Made by a program: the position numbers and the translations under genes. A DNA stretch of 55,204 nt. Source: an uncultured Burkholderiales bacterium (GTDB lineage: Bacteria; Pseudomonadota; Gammaproteobacteria; Burkholderiales; Burkholderiaceae_C). The notes beneath the pieces were generated by a model. The model had not been told where the DNA came from. It did not search any database and saw only the letters and a program-made list of their open reading frames with translations. Numbering within the stretch: the first letter of the stretch is position 1; each line of letters starts with the position of its first letter. Below, in pieces: positions 1 through 8,389 of the stretch. The stretch is taken from contig CAMFGY010000033.1 in assembly GCA_945952065.1 (NCBI GenBank), positions 1-55,204 of the forward strand, written 5' to 3'.

Positions 1-115
1 CGCGCAGCGCGCCGGTCAGTGATCGTTAGCCGGCCCGCGGCCGGGCGAGACGCCCTCCTGGGCGGCTCGATGCCCTCTCAGGGCACCAGAGCACGGCGCG
101 GCCCCGCCGCGCGAC
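1..115. repeat. Hairpin-rich non-coding left end
   Basis: No convincing gene. A run of short GC-rich inverted repeats is visible: GGGCG/CGCCC around 44-55, CGCCC/GGGCG around 51-64, and TGCCC/GGGCA around 70-84. It resembles the hairpin-rich right end of the window. If the molecule is circular, the two would form one continuous non-coding tract (inference). Confidence 0.45.
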
Positions 116-129
116 CGAAACACCAGGGA

Positions 130-158
130 TTGACTCATCCCCATCAGTAGACTATGAA
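130..158 (+). promoter_or_regulatory. Possible promoter for the first gene
   Basis: TTGACT at 130-135 is followed after 17 bases by TATGAA at 153-158, a plausible sigma-70 pair. Transcription would start almost at the ATG at 165, so the message would be nearly leaderless, and no clear Shine-Dalgarno sequence precedes that ATG. It may be coincidence. Confidence 0.3.
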
Positions 159-164
159 GCCAAC

Positions 165-455
165 ATGACTGTAAACCCCAACTATTTCAGCTACTTCGTC
201 GCATTCGCCGTAACCGGCACCGTCGTTGCCATCCTCCTGTGGTGGGAGCACCGGGTCAGGACCTCGATCCCCAAGGATCGAACATTCGAGGCGTACAAAG
301 CCAGACACCCAGGCCTCGTCAACGGCAGCAAGATCCGGTGCGCAGAGTGCAATGGCGCTGTCGTAGCGGTAGAGCGGATGATGGGAAATACCTACCGCAG
401 ACGGCACTACTGCAAAGCTTGCGGGACAACCCTCTACGAAACCAAGGAAAACTGA
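165..455 (+). CDS. Small membrane protein with zinc-ribbon-like cysteines
   Basis: A 96-residue protein of unknown function. One hydrophobic segment (about residues 8-26) is followed by a basic linker and a C-terminal cysteine pattern, CAEC near residue 59 and CKAC near 83, typical of a zinc ribbon. This suggests a membrane-anchored zinc-binding protein facing the cytoplasm. It lies 7 bases upstream of the next plus-strand gene and is probably co-transcribed with it. It sits in the predicted leading region of conjugative transfer. The family is not recognised. Confidence 0.6.
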   Translation: MTVNPNYFSYFVAFAVTGTVVAILLWWEHRVRTSIPKDRTFEAYKARHPGLVNGSKIRCAECNGAVVAVERMMGNTYRRRHYCKACGTTLYETKEN

Positions 456-462
456 GCGCGCG

Positions 463-1353
463 ATGAAACCCAAACTCAACCGCGATCAACGCCGCCGCCA
501 ATCCGATAGATGGCTGTTGACCGACACCACGCGCCAGCAGAGCCTCGAAGATTTTTTCCGGCAAACCGGCGTCGAGCCAGGCACACCCGGTTTCCACGAC
601 ACGGAACCGTTCAAGCAACTTGAGCGGGAAGACCCCAGGGTGATGAATTTTCTCGCAAACCTTGTAGAGGCCCGCCCGTATTCCACCCAGGAACTGCAAG
701 ACGCTGAAAGCAAAATCCGAGCAGCGGTAGAGGTCATGAGCGCCCACGTGGAGCGCGATCGTCGGCATGGGCGCTGTGTCGCGGTGTCGGGCGTCCTCTC
801 CCGAATGCTGGACGAGCTTGGAGTGTGGAACTACACCGCAAAAGCCTCCATGACGGTGCATTTCCCGGACTCAATCTCCCGGGAACCCCGCTACTTTTAC
901 TCCGTTGATGAAAACCAGTTCACCGCGCCTCACGCCATTGTGGTCGCGCCCCCGTTCACTTTGATCGACCTCACAGCCAGGCACCAAGCGTACGACAACC
1001 CAAGAATGTCGCCCAGCCTTCCCCCCATCGTTTGGACCAAGTCCTTCAGACGGTACAGCTTCTCACCCACTGAGCTGATTGCGCCCAGCGTTCGCGCCCA
1101 GATCCGCCAGCACGGACTCACCAACCAGGGCTTTCTTGAAACGCAATCGCCCCAGATGCTCGCCGTGATCGACAGGTTGCCCCCAAGAGCACTGACCGTA
1201 GGAGACTCGCGTGTCGGTTACATCATCACAGGTGTGGGTGGCTACGACCAACAGCTGCAGGACCTCGACGCTGGTGAAACCACAATTGACGGCCTGACCC
1301 CGAAGGAAATGTTTCAGGAAGTGCTCACGAGCATTGCCGCCGCTTCCCAATAA
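463..1353 (+). CDS. Hypothetical protein with a possible Cys-His-Asp hydrolase core
   Basis: A 296-residue protein without a signal peptide or membrane helix. The family is not recognised. The middle shows a Cys at the start of a predicted helix (GRCVAVSGVL, about residue 100), a His in a hydrophobic strand (APHAIVV, about 152) and an Asp in the next strand (FTLIDLTAR). This is the order and spacing of a transglutaminase or papain-like triad. That reading is structural inference only; a non-enzymatic protein is equally possible. It is probably co-transcribed with the zinc-ribbon gene just upstream. Confidence 0.55.
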   Translation: MKPKLNRDQRRRQSDRWLLTDTTRQQSLEDFFRQTGVEPGTPGFHDTEPFKQLEREDPRVMNFLANLVEARPYSTQELQDAESKIRAAVEVMSAHVERDRRHGRCVAVSGVLSRMLDELGVWNYTAKASMTVHFPDSISREPRYFYSVDENQFTAPHAIVVAPPFTLIDLTARHQAYDNPRMSPSLPPIVWTKSFRRYSFSPTELIAPSVRAQIRQHGLTNQGFLETQSPQMLAVIDRLPPRALTVGDSRVGYIITGVGGYDQQLQDLDAGETTIDGLTPKEMFQEVLTSIAAASQ

Positions 1354-1360
1354 AAGCCGC

Positions 1361-1807
1361 TCAACCCAGTGGCCGTCGCACCTTCAGGATCAGTTCCTCC
1401 GCCCCGTCTCTCGCCTCCACCAGCTGTCGTCGAAGCTCCCCAGCCGACATCATGCCGCCCATCACCTTCTCGAACGCTTGCGATCGCAGCTGTTCGGTAG
1501 CTTGACTGTCCACAAAAACCACGCTTACCTCATCGTCGCTCAAAGCCTCGATGTCCCGACAGAATCGATTCATCCTATCCGGGCCAGGGCGCAGAGGTGG
1601 GACAGCCAACGCGGCGCGCATGAAGCGGACCACCAACGCTCTTAGTTCGCTGTCGGTCTTGGTGCGAACGTCTTTTGCCGCTTGCGCCATCACCTCTGCG
1701 TCCGCGAAAAGCCGACAAAAAACTCCCAGGGACAGCAACCGCAAGGCGTCACCCGCGAAGTCGCCGATGGGTACCCGCTCACCGTCGTCACTGCTGCTTT
1801 GGTGCAC
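1361..1807 (-). CDS. Hypothetical protein, third gene of a small operon
   Basis: A 148-residue protein rich in acidic and helical stretches, family not recognised. The GTG at 1807 is chosen because AGGAG lies seven bases upstream on the minus strand and because this start overlaps the end of the preceding gene (stop at 1788) by 20 bases, a usual coupling arrangement. No membrane segment or catalytic motif is obvious. It is transcribed with the 107- and 53-residue genes from a region carrying a TTTCGCGCGCGAAA site. The plus-strand gene at 463-1353 converges on it, with only 7 bases between the two stop codons. Confidence 0.6.
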   Translation of the reverse strand: MHQSSSDDGERVPIGDFAGDALRLLSLGVFCRLFADAEVMAQAAKDVRTKTDSELRALVVRFMRAALAVPPLRPGPDRMNRFCRDIEALSDDEVSVVFVDSQATEQLRSQAFEKVMGGMMSAGELRRQLVEARDGAEELILKVRRPLG

Positions 1808-2111
1808 GACCCAACTCCTCACAACCGGGATCTGGCAGTGTTCCCGCGTCGTCTTGCACGGCGCTTTTCGTCTTGGACGCCTTGATTTCCACCCCAGCGG
1901 CTCGATGGCCTGCAGGCGTCCGCATGATGCGGTCGGCACCTTCGACCAGATCGGCACCGCCGACACGCAGCGGCTGCGCATCGTGCAGCGCCTGCCTGGC
2001 TTCACGCGATATGTGCGGCATGGCCGCGATTTGCGTTTCCTGTGCCGTGCGTGGCGTGATGATCCCGCTTCGTCTCGACTTCTTCTTGCCGGGGAAGTAG
2101 CCGTTGCTCAT
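1788..2111 (-). CDS. Hypothetical 107-residue basic protein
   Basis: Starts at the ATG overlapping the stop of the 53-residue gene (ATGA) and ends inside the start of the next gene, so it is the middle gene of a three-gene operon. The N-terminus is basic (GKKKSRRSG), and a conserved-looking core (PHISREARQAL, then VEGADRIMRTPAGH) follows. The family is not recognised. It could be a small nucleic-acid-binding or anti-defence protein given its place in the leading region, but nothing in the sequence proves this. Confidence 0.55.
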   Translation of the reverse strand: MSNGYFPGKKKSRRSGIITPRTAQETQIAAMPHISREARQALHDAQPLRVGGADLVEGADRIMRTPAGHRAAGVEIKASKTKSAVQDDAGTLPDPGCEELGRAPKQQ

Positions 2112-2269
2112 GGAGCCGCCCTGCTCTCTTTGAAGGCCTTCCAGGCGTCGGCCGCCACGCCGGTATTCCCGGCCGCCTGCATCCATCGGGCGCGCTCTTG
2201 TTCGGTCAGGCCGTTCCACCACGCGATCCCCATCGCGTCATCGCTCGCCGGTTTTATGTCCCCTGTCAT
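2108..2269 (-). CDS. Small 53-residue protein (WWNGLTEQERARW motif)
   Basis: A short gene, missed by length cut-offs, starting at the ATG at 2269 with a GGGGCAAGG purine stretch just upstream and ending in an ATGA overlap with the next gene. The product has a conserved-looking WWNGLTEQERARW block followed by a helix ending WKAFKESRAAP. I recall similar tryptophan-rich mini-proteins on broad-host-range plasmids, but cannot name a function. It is the first gene after the palindromic site at 2321-2334 and so is probably under KorB control. Confidence 0.6.
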   Translation of the reverse strand: MTGDIKPASDDAMGIAWWNGLTEQERARWMQAAGNTGVAADAWKAFKESRAAP

Positions 2270-2320
2270 GCCTTGCCCCTGGTCAATTGGAAGCCCTCAA
2301 GTGTCTTACTACACACCGAC

Positions 2321-2334
2321 TTTCGCGCGCGAAA
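2321..2334. promoter_or_regulatory. KorB-type operator palindrome, copy 1
   Basis: A perfect copy of TTTCGCGCGCGAAA, here inside a longer 18-bp palindrome. It lies 52 bases upstream of the first gene of the 2269-1361 operon, in the right place to block its promoter. Binding by the KorB/ParB at 10591-11781 is inferred from the dispersed distribution. Confidence 0.7.
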
Positions 2335-2414
2335 GTTAACCAGCAGAACAGCCACCCTGCCAGTCATTCTCGACAACTCCCCCCGCATCCCGTTGCGCTG
2401 CTGTTTTCCCGACA

Positions 2415-2614
2415 TGTACCGCGATAGACGATTTCCCACCTTCCAAACCGGCATTCGTTGCCTGCGGTTTCATCTGCCGGGAAATACCAGGTTGCAATCG
2501 CGACAAAAGACGCCAAAAGGCCCTAATTCCGACATTTCAACCAACATCCATCCTCCGTTTCCCCGCCCAACACCACACGGAGCGCGCAGCTCACTCGGAA
2601 ATCGTCTATCGCGG
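2415..2614. repeat. Two stray origin iterons in an intergenic region
   Basis: The 363-base gap 2270-2632 holds no gene. It contains a full iteron (TGTACCGCGATAGACGAT) at 2415-2432 and, in opposite orientation, the variant ATCGTCTATCGCGGGCCG at 2601-2618. That variant is identical over 18 bases to the reverse of iteron 2 in the main array (8097-8114). These may titrate RepA or mark an older extent of the origin region. Confidence 0.75.
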
Positions 2615-2632
2615 GCCGCCCATTGCATGGCC

Positions 2633-2788
2633 TCAGCCCTTTCGTGGCGACGCCGGAGTCAATTTTTTCAGCAGTTCTGACTGTTCCTTCACCCTGACAC
2701 GCAGCGCCTCCAACTCGCCTTCGCTCCTTGCTGTCGCAGCAGCTGCTTGCTTCGCTTCTGCCCGCGCAGCCTTTACCCAGGTTGCACT
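2633..2788 (-). pseudogene. C-terminal remnant of a KfrA-like coiled-coil gene
   Basis: The minus strand reads an alanine- and glutamate-rich helical tail (KAARAEAKQAAAATARSEG, then LEALRVRVKEQSELLKKL) to a TGA at 2633-2635. This heptad-like pattern is typical of the C-termini of KfrA-type plasmid DNA-binding proteins. The reading loses its character at about 2788, where the transposon-associated genes begin, and no N-terminal part is found beyond the transposon. The gene is therefore broken, with its 5' part deleted. The KfrA assignment is inference from composition. Confidence 0.5.
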
Positions 2789-2792
2789 GAGC

Positions 2793-3194
2793 TTGACGCA
2801 GGAGCAGCGCGATGCGCTACGTGCCCGTTCCGGGGTATATGAGCCATTTCAAGAGAACCGTGTGTGGCGGGTAGAGGACCGAGGCTTCTTCGTCATCGAC
2901 CAAGTAGTGGGAAAACACGAGTTGATCACCTACGCCGTTGGGCTGAATCCCGATGGCAGCATCAGACAAATCGAAATTCTGGAATACCGCGAGACCTACG
3001 GCTCCGAGGTGCGCAATGCGGCGTGGCGACAGCAGTTCGTCGGCAAGACGGCCGCGTCGCCGGTCAAGCTGAATCAGGACATCACCAACATCACTGGTGC
3101 CACGCTGTCGTCCAAGCACATCACTGATGGGGTGCGGCGCGTACTAGCCGTCTACGACATGGCACTGAAGGGGCTGCCAGGTGCCAAGCGTTGA
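2793..3194 (+). pseudogene. FMN-binding domain protein, 5'-truncated
   Basis: The product matches FMN_bind-type periplasmic electron carriers. It contains the ITGATLSS motif (about residues 101-108), whose threonine is the expected site of covalent FMN attachment by ApbE, encoded next door. The 133-residue reading starts at a weak TTG with no Shine-Dalgarno sequence and has no true signal peptide; exported relatives are usually longer. The left junction with the KfrA-like remnant lies just upstream, so the first tens of codons are probably lost. Its stop overlaps the apbE start. Confidence 0.7.
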
Positions 3195-4026
3195 GCGCAT
3201 GCGCCCCTTGCTGGGGACGTTCGTGACGATTCGCGCCCAAGGCGCTGCCAATGCATCGGAGGCCGCCGTAGCAGCGGCCGTCGAGTCGGCGTTTGTAGCC
3301 ATCGCGCGGGTAGATCGGCTGATGAGTTTTCATCGGGGCGGCAGCGACATTAGTCGCTTGAATCGGGCGCGGCCAGGGGCTCGTTTGCGTGTGCATCGTT
3401 GGACCTACCAAGTCCTACGCGAAGCACAGCGCTTGCGGTCAGAGAGCGGTGGTGCGTTCAACTGCAATGTTGGCGCGCCTCTCATGCACGCAGGTCTACT
3501 GCCTAAGCAGGTTCGCTGTCAGCCTGTCCGACAACGGCATGCCCAGCCTGACATTCATCTGGATCAGTGCGGTTGGGTTCGACTGTCGGCAAGGGTGGTG
3601 TTCGATCTTGGCGGCATTGCTAAAGGCTTCGCGGTGGACAAGGCTGTCGAGGCGTTGCAGCGGGGTGGTATTGCGAGTGGCTTGGTGAATGCGGGTGGGG
3701 ACATGCGGGTCTTTGGCGTCGAACCTCAGCCGATTTGGGCACGTTGCCCAAATGATCCGGCGAACGTACAGATGATCGGCACGCTGACAAATGGGGCCAT
3801 TGCCACGTCCGCAGCCTACTTCGTTGATCGCAACCCGTTGGCAGGCACGGTCGCAAGCGCCATTGTCGAACCTCCAACCGGGCGCAGAGTGAAGATGGCC
3901 AATAGCGTCTCGGTAGTGGCCCGCAGTGCCATGCTGGCCGACGCATTAACCAAAGTGGCCGTCATCAAGCAGCGGCTTCCCAGCCGCCTTGCCAGATATG
4001 CGCGAGCCAGGATGGTGACGATATGA
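3181..4026 (+). CDS. apbE: FAD:protein FMN transferase (ApbE)
   Basis: ApbE transfers FMN from FAD onto a threonine of FMN-binding carrier proteins on the periplasmic side. The 281-residue product has the family landmarks: MRPLLGTFVTI at the start, DLGGIAKGFAVDKA in the middle, NAGGDMRVFG, and the DALTKVAVI block that replaces the usual DALST region near the C-terminus. The GTG at 3181 overlaps the upstream stop. There is no obvious lipobox, so export would be unusual or the N-terminus divergent. The substrate is presumably the neighbouring FMN-binding protein, and electrons could come from the membrane protein downstream. Confidence 0.88.
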   Translation: MPSVERMRPLLGTFVTIRAQGAANASEAAVAAAVESAFVAIARVDRLMSFHRGGSDISRLNRARPGARLRVHRWTYQVLREAQRLRSESGGAFNCNVGAPLMHAGLLPKQVRCQPVRQRHAQPDIHLDQCGWVRLSARVVFDLGGIAKGFAVDKAVEALQRGGIASGLVNAGGDMRVFGVEPQPIWARCPNDPANVQMIGTLTNGAIATSAAYFVDRNPLAGTVASAIVEPPTGRRVKMANSVSVVARSAMLADALTKVAVIKQRLPSRLARYARARMVTI

Positions 4027-4517
4027 CTACCCATCAAATGTTCAGCATCCGACTGCCGAAAGCGCAACGCTGGATGACCTACTTGGCGTTGATCGCGGTG
4101 GTCATCAGCGGCATCGTTTGGTGGTTGTTGCACGACGTACTGCAATGGGGGTGGATCCTCGCCGAGCGTCGCTTGCTGATATCCCACGGGATTGCCGCAG
4201 CCGCCACGCTCGTCATCGTCGGTGGGCTGTTGCCGCTGCACATCCGCTTGGCCTGGCGCATTCGACGCAATCTGTCTTCGGGGCTTGCCGCGCTGGCAAT
4301 CATGACGCTGCTGGCTGCGACCGGGCTACTGCTGTATTACGGCGGTGAGGATTGGCGCGACTGGGTGCGATGGGCACACATTGGCGCAGGTCTCATCGCC
4401 GCACTTGTTATCCCGGTTCATGTCTGGTTGGGACGCAGGAGGCACGCTCGCTCGGCTGCTCCCGTCGCGGCGGCAACGCGCAGCCAAGGCCACGAACGTG
4501 CGACAGCATTGAGGTAA
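4023..4517 (+). CDS. Four-helix membrane protein, probable b-type cytochrome
   Basis: 164 residues with four predicted membrane helices (about 18-36, 54-73, 87-105, 116-134). Histidines inside or at the edges of helices (37, 55, 73, 119, 133) could ligate heme b, as in DUF4405-like cytochromes that accompany ApbE and FMN-binding proteins. The ATGA overlap with apbE indicates one operon. The likely role is to pass electrons across the inner membrane to the flavinylated carrier. Heme binding is inferred, not shown. Confidence 0.65.
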   Translation: MTTHQMFSIRLPKAQRWMTYLALIAVVISGIVWWLLHDVLQWGWILAERRLLISHGIAAAATLVIVGGLLPLHIRLAWRIRRNLSSGLAALAIMTLLAATGLLLYYGGEDWRDWVRWAHIGAGLIAALVIPVHVWLGRRRHARSAAPVAAATRSQGHERATALR

Positions 4518-4524
4518 AGACCTC

Positions 4525-7491
4525 ATGCCCCGCCGTTCTATCCTGTCCGCCGCCGAGCGGGCAAGCCTGCTTTTGCCACCCGACACCGAAGATGAACTCA
4601 TCCGGCACTACGCCTTCAGCGAGACCGACCTGTCGCTGATTCGCCAGCGGCGCGGCGATGCCAATCGCCTGGGCGTCGCCGTGCAGTTGTGTTTGCTGCG
4701 CTTCCCCGGCCAGGGCCTGCTGCCCGATGCCACCATGACGGTATCCCTGCTGCAATGGATCGGACGGCAAGTGCGCATCGACCCATCGTGTTGGCCACAG
4801 TATGCCGAGCGGGAGGAAACCCGGCGAGAGCATCTGCTTGAACTGCGTGCATACTTGGGTGTGGAACCATTCGGTCTGGCGCACTATCGGCAGGCCGTCC
4901 ATGCCGCCACCGAATTGGCCTTGCAGACGGACAAGGGCATCGTGCTGGCTGTCAGCGTCCTCGACACGCTGCGCCAACGGCACACCATATTGCCGACGCT
5001 GGATGTCATCGAGCGCGTCTGCGCCGAGGCCATCACCCGCGCCAACCGGCGCATCTACGAAGCCCTGTCCGAACCGCTGTCGAACGGGCACCGGCATCGC
5101 CTCGATGACCTGCTGAAACGTCGCGACAACGGCAAGATGACTTGGCTGGCCTGGCTACGCCAGTCGCCTGTTAAACCGAACTCCCGCCACATGCTCGAAC
5201 ATATTGAGCGTCTCAAAGCCTGGCAGGCGCTCGACCTGCCCACCGGCATCGAGCGGCTGGTTCACCAGAACCGGCTACTCAAAATCGCCCGCGAGGGCGG
5301 CCAGATGACGCCCGCCGACCTGGCCAAGTTCGAGCCGCAACGACGCTACGCCACCCTCGCGGCGCTGGCCATCGAGGGCATGGCCACCGTCACCGATGAA
5401 ATCATCGACCTGCATGACCGCATCCTCGGCAAGCTGTTCAATGCCGCCAAGAATAAGCATCAGCAGCAGTTCCAGGCATCGGGCAAGGCAATCAACGCCA
5501 AGGTGCGCCTGTACGGGCGCATCGGCCAAGCGCTGATCGACGCCAAGCAGTCGGGCCGCGACCCGTTCGCTGCCATCGAGGCCGTCATGTCCTGGGACGC
5601 TTTCGCCGAAAGCGTCACCGAGGCGCAGAAGCTCGCGCAGCCCGATGATTTCGATTTTCTGCACCGTATCGGCGAGAGCTACGCCACCTTGCGCCGCTAC
5701 GCGCCGAAATTCCTCGACGTGCTCAAGCTGCGGGCCGCGCCCGCCGCCAACAACGTGCTTGATGCCATTGAGGTACTGCGCGGTATGAACACCGACAACG
5801 CCCGCAAGGTGCCCGCCGATGCGCCGACCGGCTTCATCAAACCGCGCTGGCAGAAGTTGGTGATGACCGACGCCGGAATCGACCGGCGCTACTACGAACT
5901 GTGCGCGCTGTCGGAACTCAAGAACTCGCTGCGCTCGGGCGACATCTGGGTACAGGGTTCGCGCCAATTCAAGGACTTCGAGGACTACCTGGTGCCGCCC
6001 GCGAAGTTCGCCAGCCTCAAGCAGTCCAGCGAATTGCCGCTGGCTGTGGCCACCGATTGCGACCAGTACCTGCACGAACGACTGACGCTGCTGGAAACGC
6101 AGCTCGCCACGGTCAACCGCATGGCGGCAGCCAACGATCTGCCAGACGCCATCATCACCGAGTCGGGCCTGAAAATCACGCCGCTCGATGCGGCGGTGCC
6201 GGACACTGCGCAAGCGTTGATCGACCAGACGGCCATGATCCTGCCGCACGTCAAGATCACAGAATTGCTGCTTGAAGTCGATGAATGGACGGGCTTCACC
6301 CGCCACTTCACGCACCTGAAATCGGGCGATCTGGCCAAGGACAAGAACCTGTTGCTGACCACGATCTTGGCCGATGCGATCAACCTGGGCTTGACGAAAA
6401 TGGCCGAGTCCTGCCCCGGAACGACCTACGCCAAGCTCGCTTGGCTGCAAGCCTGGCATACCCGTGACGAAACCTACGGGGCGGCGCTGGCCGAACTGGT
6501 GAACGCCCAGTTCCGGCACCCGTTCGCCGGGCATTGGGGTGATGGCACCACGTCATCGTCGGACGGTCAGAACTTCCGCACCGGCAGCAAGGCCGAGAGT
6601 ACCGGGCACATCAACCCGAAGTACGGCAGCAGCCCAGGAAGGACGTTCTACACCCACATCTCCGACCAATACGCGCCATTTCACACCAAGGTGGTCAATG
6701 TCGGTGTGCGCGACTCGACCTATGTGCTTGACGGCCTGCTGTACCACGAATCCGACTTGCGGATTGAGGAACACTACACGGACACGGCGGGCTTCACCGA
6801 TCACGTCTTCGCCCTGATGCACCTCTTGGGCTTCCGCTTCGCGCCGCGCATCCGCGACCTGGGCGACACCAAGCTCTACATTCCCAAGGGCGAAACCGCC
6901 TATGACGCCCTCAAACCGATGATCGGCGGCACGCTCAACATCAAGCATGTCCGCGCCCATTGGGATGAAATCCTGCGGCTGGCCACCTCGATCAAGCAGG
7001 GCACCGTGACGGCCTCGCTGATGCTGCGCAAGCTCGGCAGCTACCCACGCCAGAACGGATTGGCCGTGGCCCTACGCGAGCTGGGGCGCATCGAGCGCAC
7101 GCTGTTCATCTTAGACTGGCTGCAAAGCGTCGAGCTGCGCCGCCGTGTTCATGCCGGGCTGAACAAGGGCGAAGCTCGCAACGCGCTGGCCAGGGCGGTG
7201 TTCTTCAACCGGCTGGGCGAAATCCGTGACCGTAGCTTTGAGCAGCAACGCTACCGTGCCAGTGGCCTCAACCTGGTGACGGCGGCTGTCGTGTTGTGGA
7301 ACACGGTCTACCTGGAGCGTGCGGCGCAATCCTTGCGTGGCAACGGCCATGCCGTCGATGAGGCGCTGTTGCAGTACCTGTCGCCGCTGGGCTGGGAACA
7401 CATCAACCTGACCGGCGATTACCTCTGGCGCAGCAGCGCCAAGGTAGGAGCGGGCAAGTTCAGGCCACTACGCCCGTTCTCCGGGTCTTAG
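4525..7491 (+). CDS. tnpA: Tn21/Tn501-family transposase TnpA
   Basis: At 988 residues this is the usual length of Tn3-family DDE transposases, and both the start ([12 protein letters not shown]) and the end ([10 protein letters not shown]) are those of the Tn21 branch. The catalytic acidic residues are recognisable in [17 protein letters not shown] and [11 protein letters not shown]. The stop codon lies inside the right inverted repeat. No resolvase tnpR or left inverted repeat is present in the window, so the element is one-ended here. Upstream it adjoins the flavin cassette, which may be its passenger. Confidence 0.95.
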   Translation: MPRRSILSAAERASLLLPPDTEDELIRHYAFSETDLSLIRQRRGDANRLGVAVQLCLLRFPGQGLLPDATMTVSLLQWIGRQVRIDPSCWPQYAEREETRREHLLELRAYLGVEPFGLAHYRQAVHAATELALQTDKGIVLAVSVLDTLRQRHTILPTLDVIERVCAEAITRANRRIYEALSEPLSNGHRHRLDDLLKRRDNGKMTWLAWLRQSPVKPNSRHMLEHIERLKAWQALDLPTGIERLVHQNRLLKIAREGGQMTPADLAKFEPQRRYATLAALAIEGMATVTDEIIDLHDRILGKLFNAAKNKHQQQFQASGKAINAKVRLYGRIGQALIDAKQSGRDPFAAIEAVMSWDAFAESVTEAQKLAQPDDFDFLHRIGESYATLRRYAPKFLDVLKLRAAPAANNVLDAIEVLRGMNTDNARKVPADAPTGFIKPRWQKLVMTDAGIDRRYYELCALSELKNSLRSGDIWVQGSRQFKDFEDYLVPPAKFASLKQSSELPLAVATDCDQYLHERLTLLETQLATVNRMAAANDLPDAIITESGLKITPLDAAVPDTAQALIDQTAMILPHVKITELLLEVDEWTGFTRHFTHLKSGDLAKDKNLLLTTILADAINLGLTKMAESCPGTTYAKLAWLQAWHTRDETYGAALAELVNAQFRHPFAGHWGDGTTSSSDGQNFRTGSKAESTGHINPKYGSSPGRTFYTHISDQYAPFHTKVVNVGVRDSTYVLDGLLYHESDLRIEEHYTDTAGFTDHVFALMHLLGFRFAPRIRDLGDTKLYIPKGETAYDALKPMIGGTLNIKHVRAHWDEILRLATSIKQGTVTASLMLRKLGSYPRQNGLAVALRELGRIERTLFILDWLQSVELRRRVHAGLNKGEARNALARAVFFNRLGEIRDRSFEQQRYRASGLNLVTAAVVLWNTVYLERAAQSLRGNGHAVDEALLQYLSPLGWEHINLTGDYLWRSSAKVGAGKFRPLRPFSGS

Positions 7492-7524
7492 CGTACGATT
7501 TTTTCCGTTTTCTGAAGCGACCCC
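7487..7524. repeat. Right terminal inverted repeat of the Tn21-family element
   Basis: A 38-bp terminal repeat. Read inward it begins GGGGTCG and ends TCGTACGCTAAG, the usual Tn21-group layout with the central CAGAAAACGGAAAA block. It overlaps the tnpA stop codon. The matching left repeat is absent from 1-4525. Confidence 0.9.
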
Positions 7525-7848
7525 AGGAGCGCAGAACGCGGCTCGGTTGAGGGGTAGCCCTTGGCCAAGGGCCGTTCGGGCCTCTATGGCCCTGTATTCC
7601 ATTCCAGTCTGTTGTCTTTTCATTCCAGCCGGTTCCCCCATCAAGGGGCCCCCCCTCTAGCTAACAAAAAAGCGGTGGTTTTCCGGTAACCTGGTTCAGG
7701 GCGCGGCTGGTTTCCTGTCTGCCCGGCTGGTGCCGGGCTTCGTGAAGCTCTCGCGCCGGTAGGCGCGCTGGATCAATGCAGCCAGTTGCTTCCCCCGGAA
7801 ACCGGAAGAGCACCACCGGCCTGGCCAGTGCCAGGCCTTTGTTGCCAT
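7525..7848. other. Non-coding flank between transposon and origin
   Basis: No credible gene. A short minus-strand reading from an ATG at 7623 runs into the transposon repeat and could be the stub of an interrupted gene, but it has no recognisable feature. Palindromes present: GCCCTTGGCCAAGGGC at 7557-7572, GCCCGGC/GCCGGGC at 7721-7738, and GGCCTGGC/GCCAGGCC at 7818-7837. Confidence 0.5.
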
Positions 7849-7963
7849 CGCGGCGTAGCCGCGCTGTGATGGGGTGAGGCCGAAGGCCGAGGGGCGTAGC
7901 CCCTGGGGGGATGGGAGGCCGCGTAGCGGCCGGGTGGGTTCGAGAAGGGGGACCTCCCCCTTC
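7849..7963. repeat. Array of GC-rich mini-hairpins, origin region
   Basis: Consecutive perfect hairpins: CGCGGC-gta-GCCGCG (7849-7863), GGCC-gaa-GGCC (about 7879-7889), AGGGGC-gta-GCCCCT (7890-7904), GGCCGC-gta-GCGGCC (7917-7931) and GAAGGGGGA-cc-TCCCCCTTC (7944-7963). Four have GNA triloops, which give very stable single-strand DNA hairpins. From memory, the layout closely resembles the stem-loop block beside the oriV of IncQ/IncP-type broad-host-range plasmids. It is followed directly by an AT-rich stretch. Function as a primase or strand-opening signal is inference. Confidence 0.75.
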
Positions 7964-7970
7964 GGCGGAT

Positions 7971-8181
7971 TTCGTTAAAACCTGTTTAAAAAATCGTTAA
8001 AGACGCGCGCGCGTGTTACGGCTGTGGATAGCGCACCTAACCCATTGATGTACAAAGAGATTTTCGCCACCCCTGTACCGCGATAGACGATATTCGCGGC
8101 CCGCGATAGACGATGGGATGTACCGCGATAGACGATGAAACGTACCGCGATAGACGATCGTCGCCACGGCGCTGTGGATAA
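7971..8181. other. oriV: AT-rich unwinding stretch and two DnaA boxes
   Basis: TTTCGTTAAAACCTG and the adjoining TTTAAAAAATCGTTAAAG (7971-8003) form the only strongly AT-rich stretch here. Two DnaA-box-like sequences follow on the reverse strand: TGTGGATAG at 8023-8031 (one mismatch) and a perfect TGTGGATAA at 8173-8181. With the hairpins to the left and the iterons to the right, this is the standard architecture of an iteron-type vegetative origin. Confidence 0.8.
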
Positions 8182-8387
8182 CCACCCCTTTGTACCGTGA
8201 TAGACGATCTCGACGTTCGCAGCCACGTTGAATGCAAAAACCCTGTTTATTGACAAAACAAGGCCTTTTCCCCGGTGGCACGGGGTCCAATGCCACGAAA
8301 AATGTACCGCGATAGACGATGGGATGTACCGCGATAGACGATTTCAGCCTCAATTTGGCATAACCCGTTTGTACCGCGATAGACGAT
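8074..8387. repeat. oriV: Iteron array of the replication origin (8 copies)
   Basis: Direct repeats of TGTACCGCGATAGACGAT at 8074-8091, 8119-8136, 8141-8158 (first base C), 8191-8208 (one internal mismatch), 8303-8320, 8325-8342 and 8370-8387, plus a variant with a different 5' end at 8097-8114. The 22-base spacing of neighbouring pairs (8119/8141, 8303/8325) is two helical turns, as expected for cooperative initiator binding. RepA, encoded just beyond, is the expected ligand. A 94-base gap between copies 5 and 6 contains TTGACA and may hold a promoter. Confidence 0.93.
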
Positions 8388-8389
8388 TC

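Noticed and set aside
2694..2793. An open frame ahead of the FMN-binding gene that looks like a signal peptide (LLAVAAAACFASARA).
   Set aside because: It has no ATG, GTG or TTG start and is the exact antisense of the alanine-rich coiled-coil remnant; taken as coincidence.
1..4524. Search for the left inverted repeat and a tnpR resolvase of the Tn21-family element.
   Set aside because: No sequence like the 38-bp repeat and no resolvase reading frame was found left of tnpA.
8074..8387. Regularly repeated 18-mers considered as a CRISPR array.
   Set aside because: Spacing is short and uneven, no cas genes adjoin, and the layout beside repA with DnaA boxes is that of iterons.
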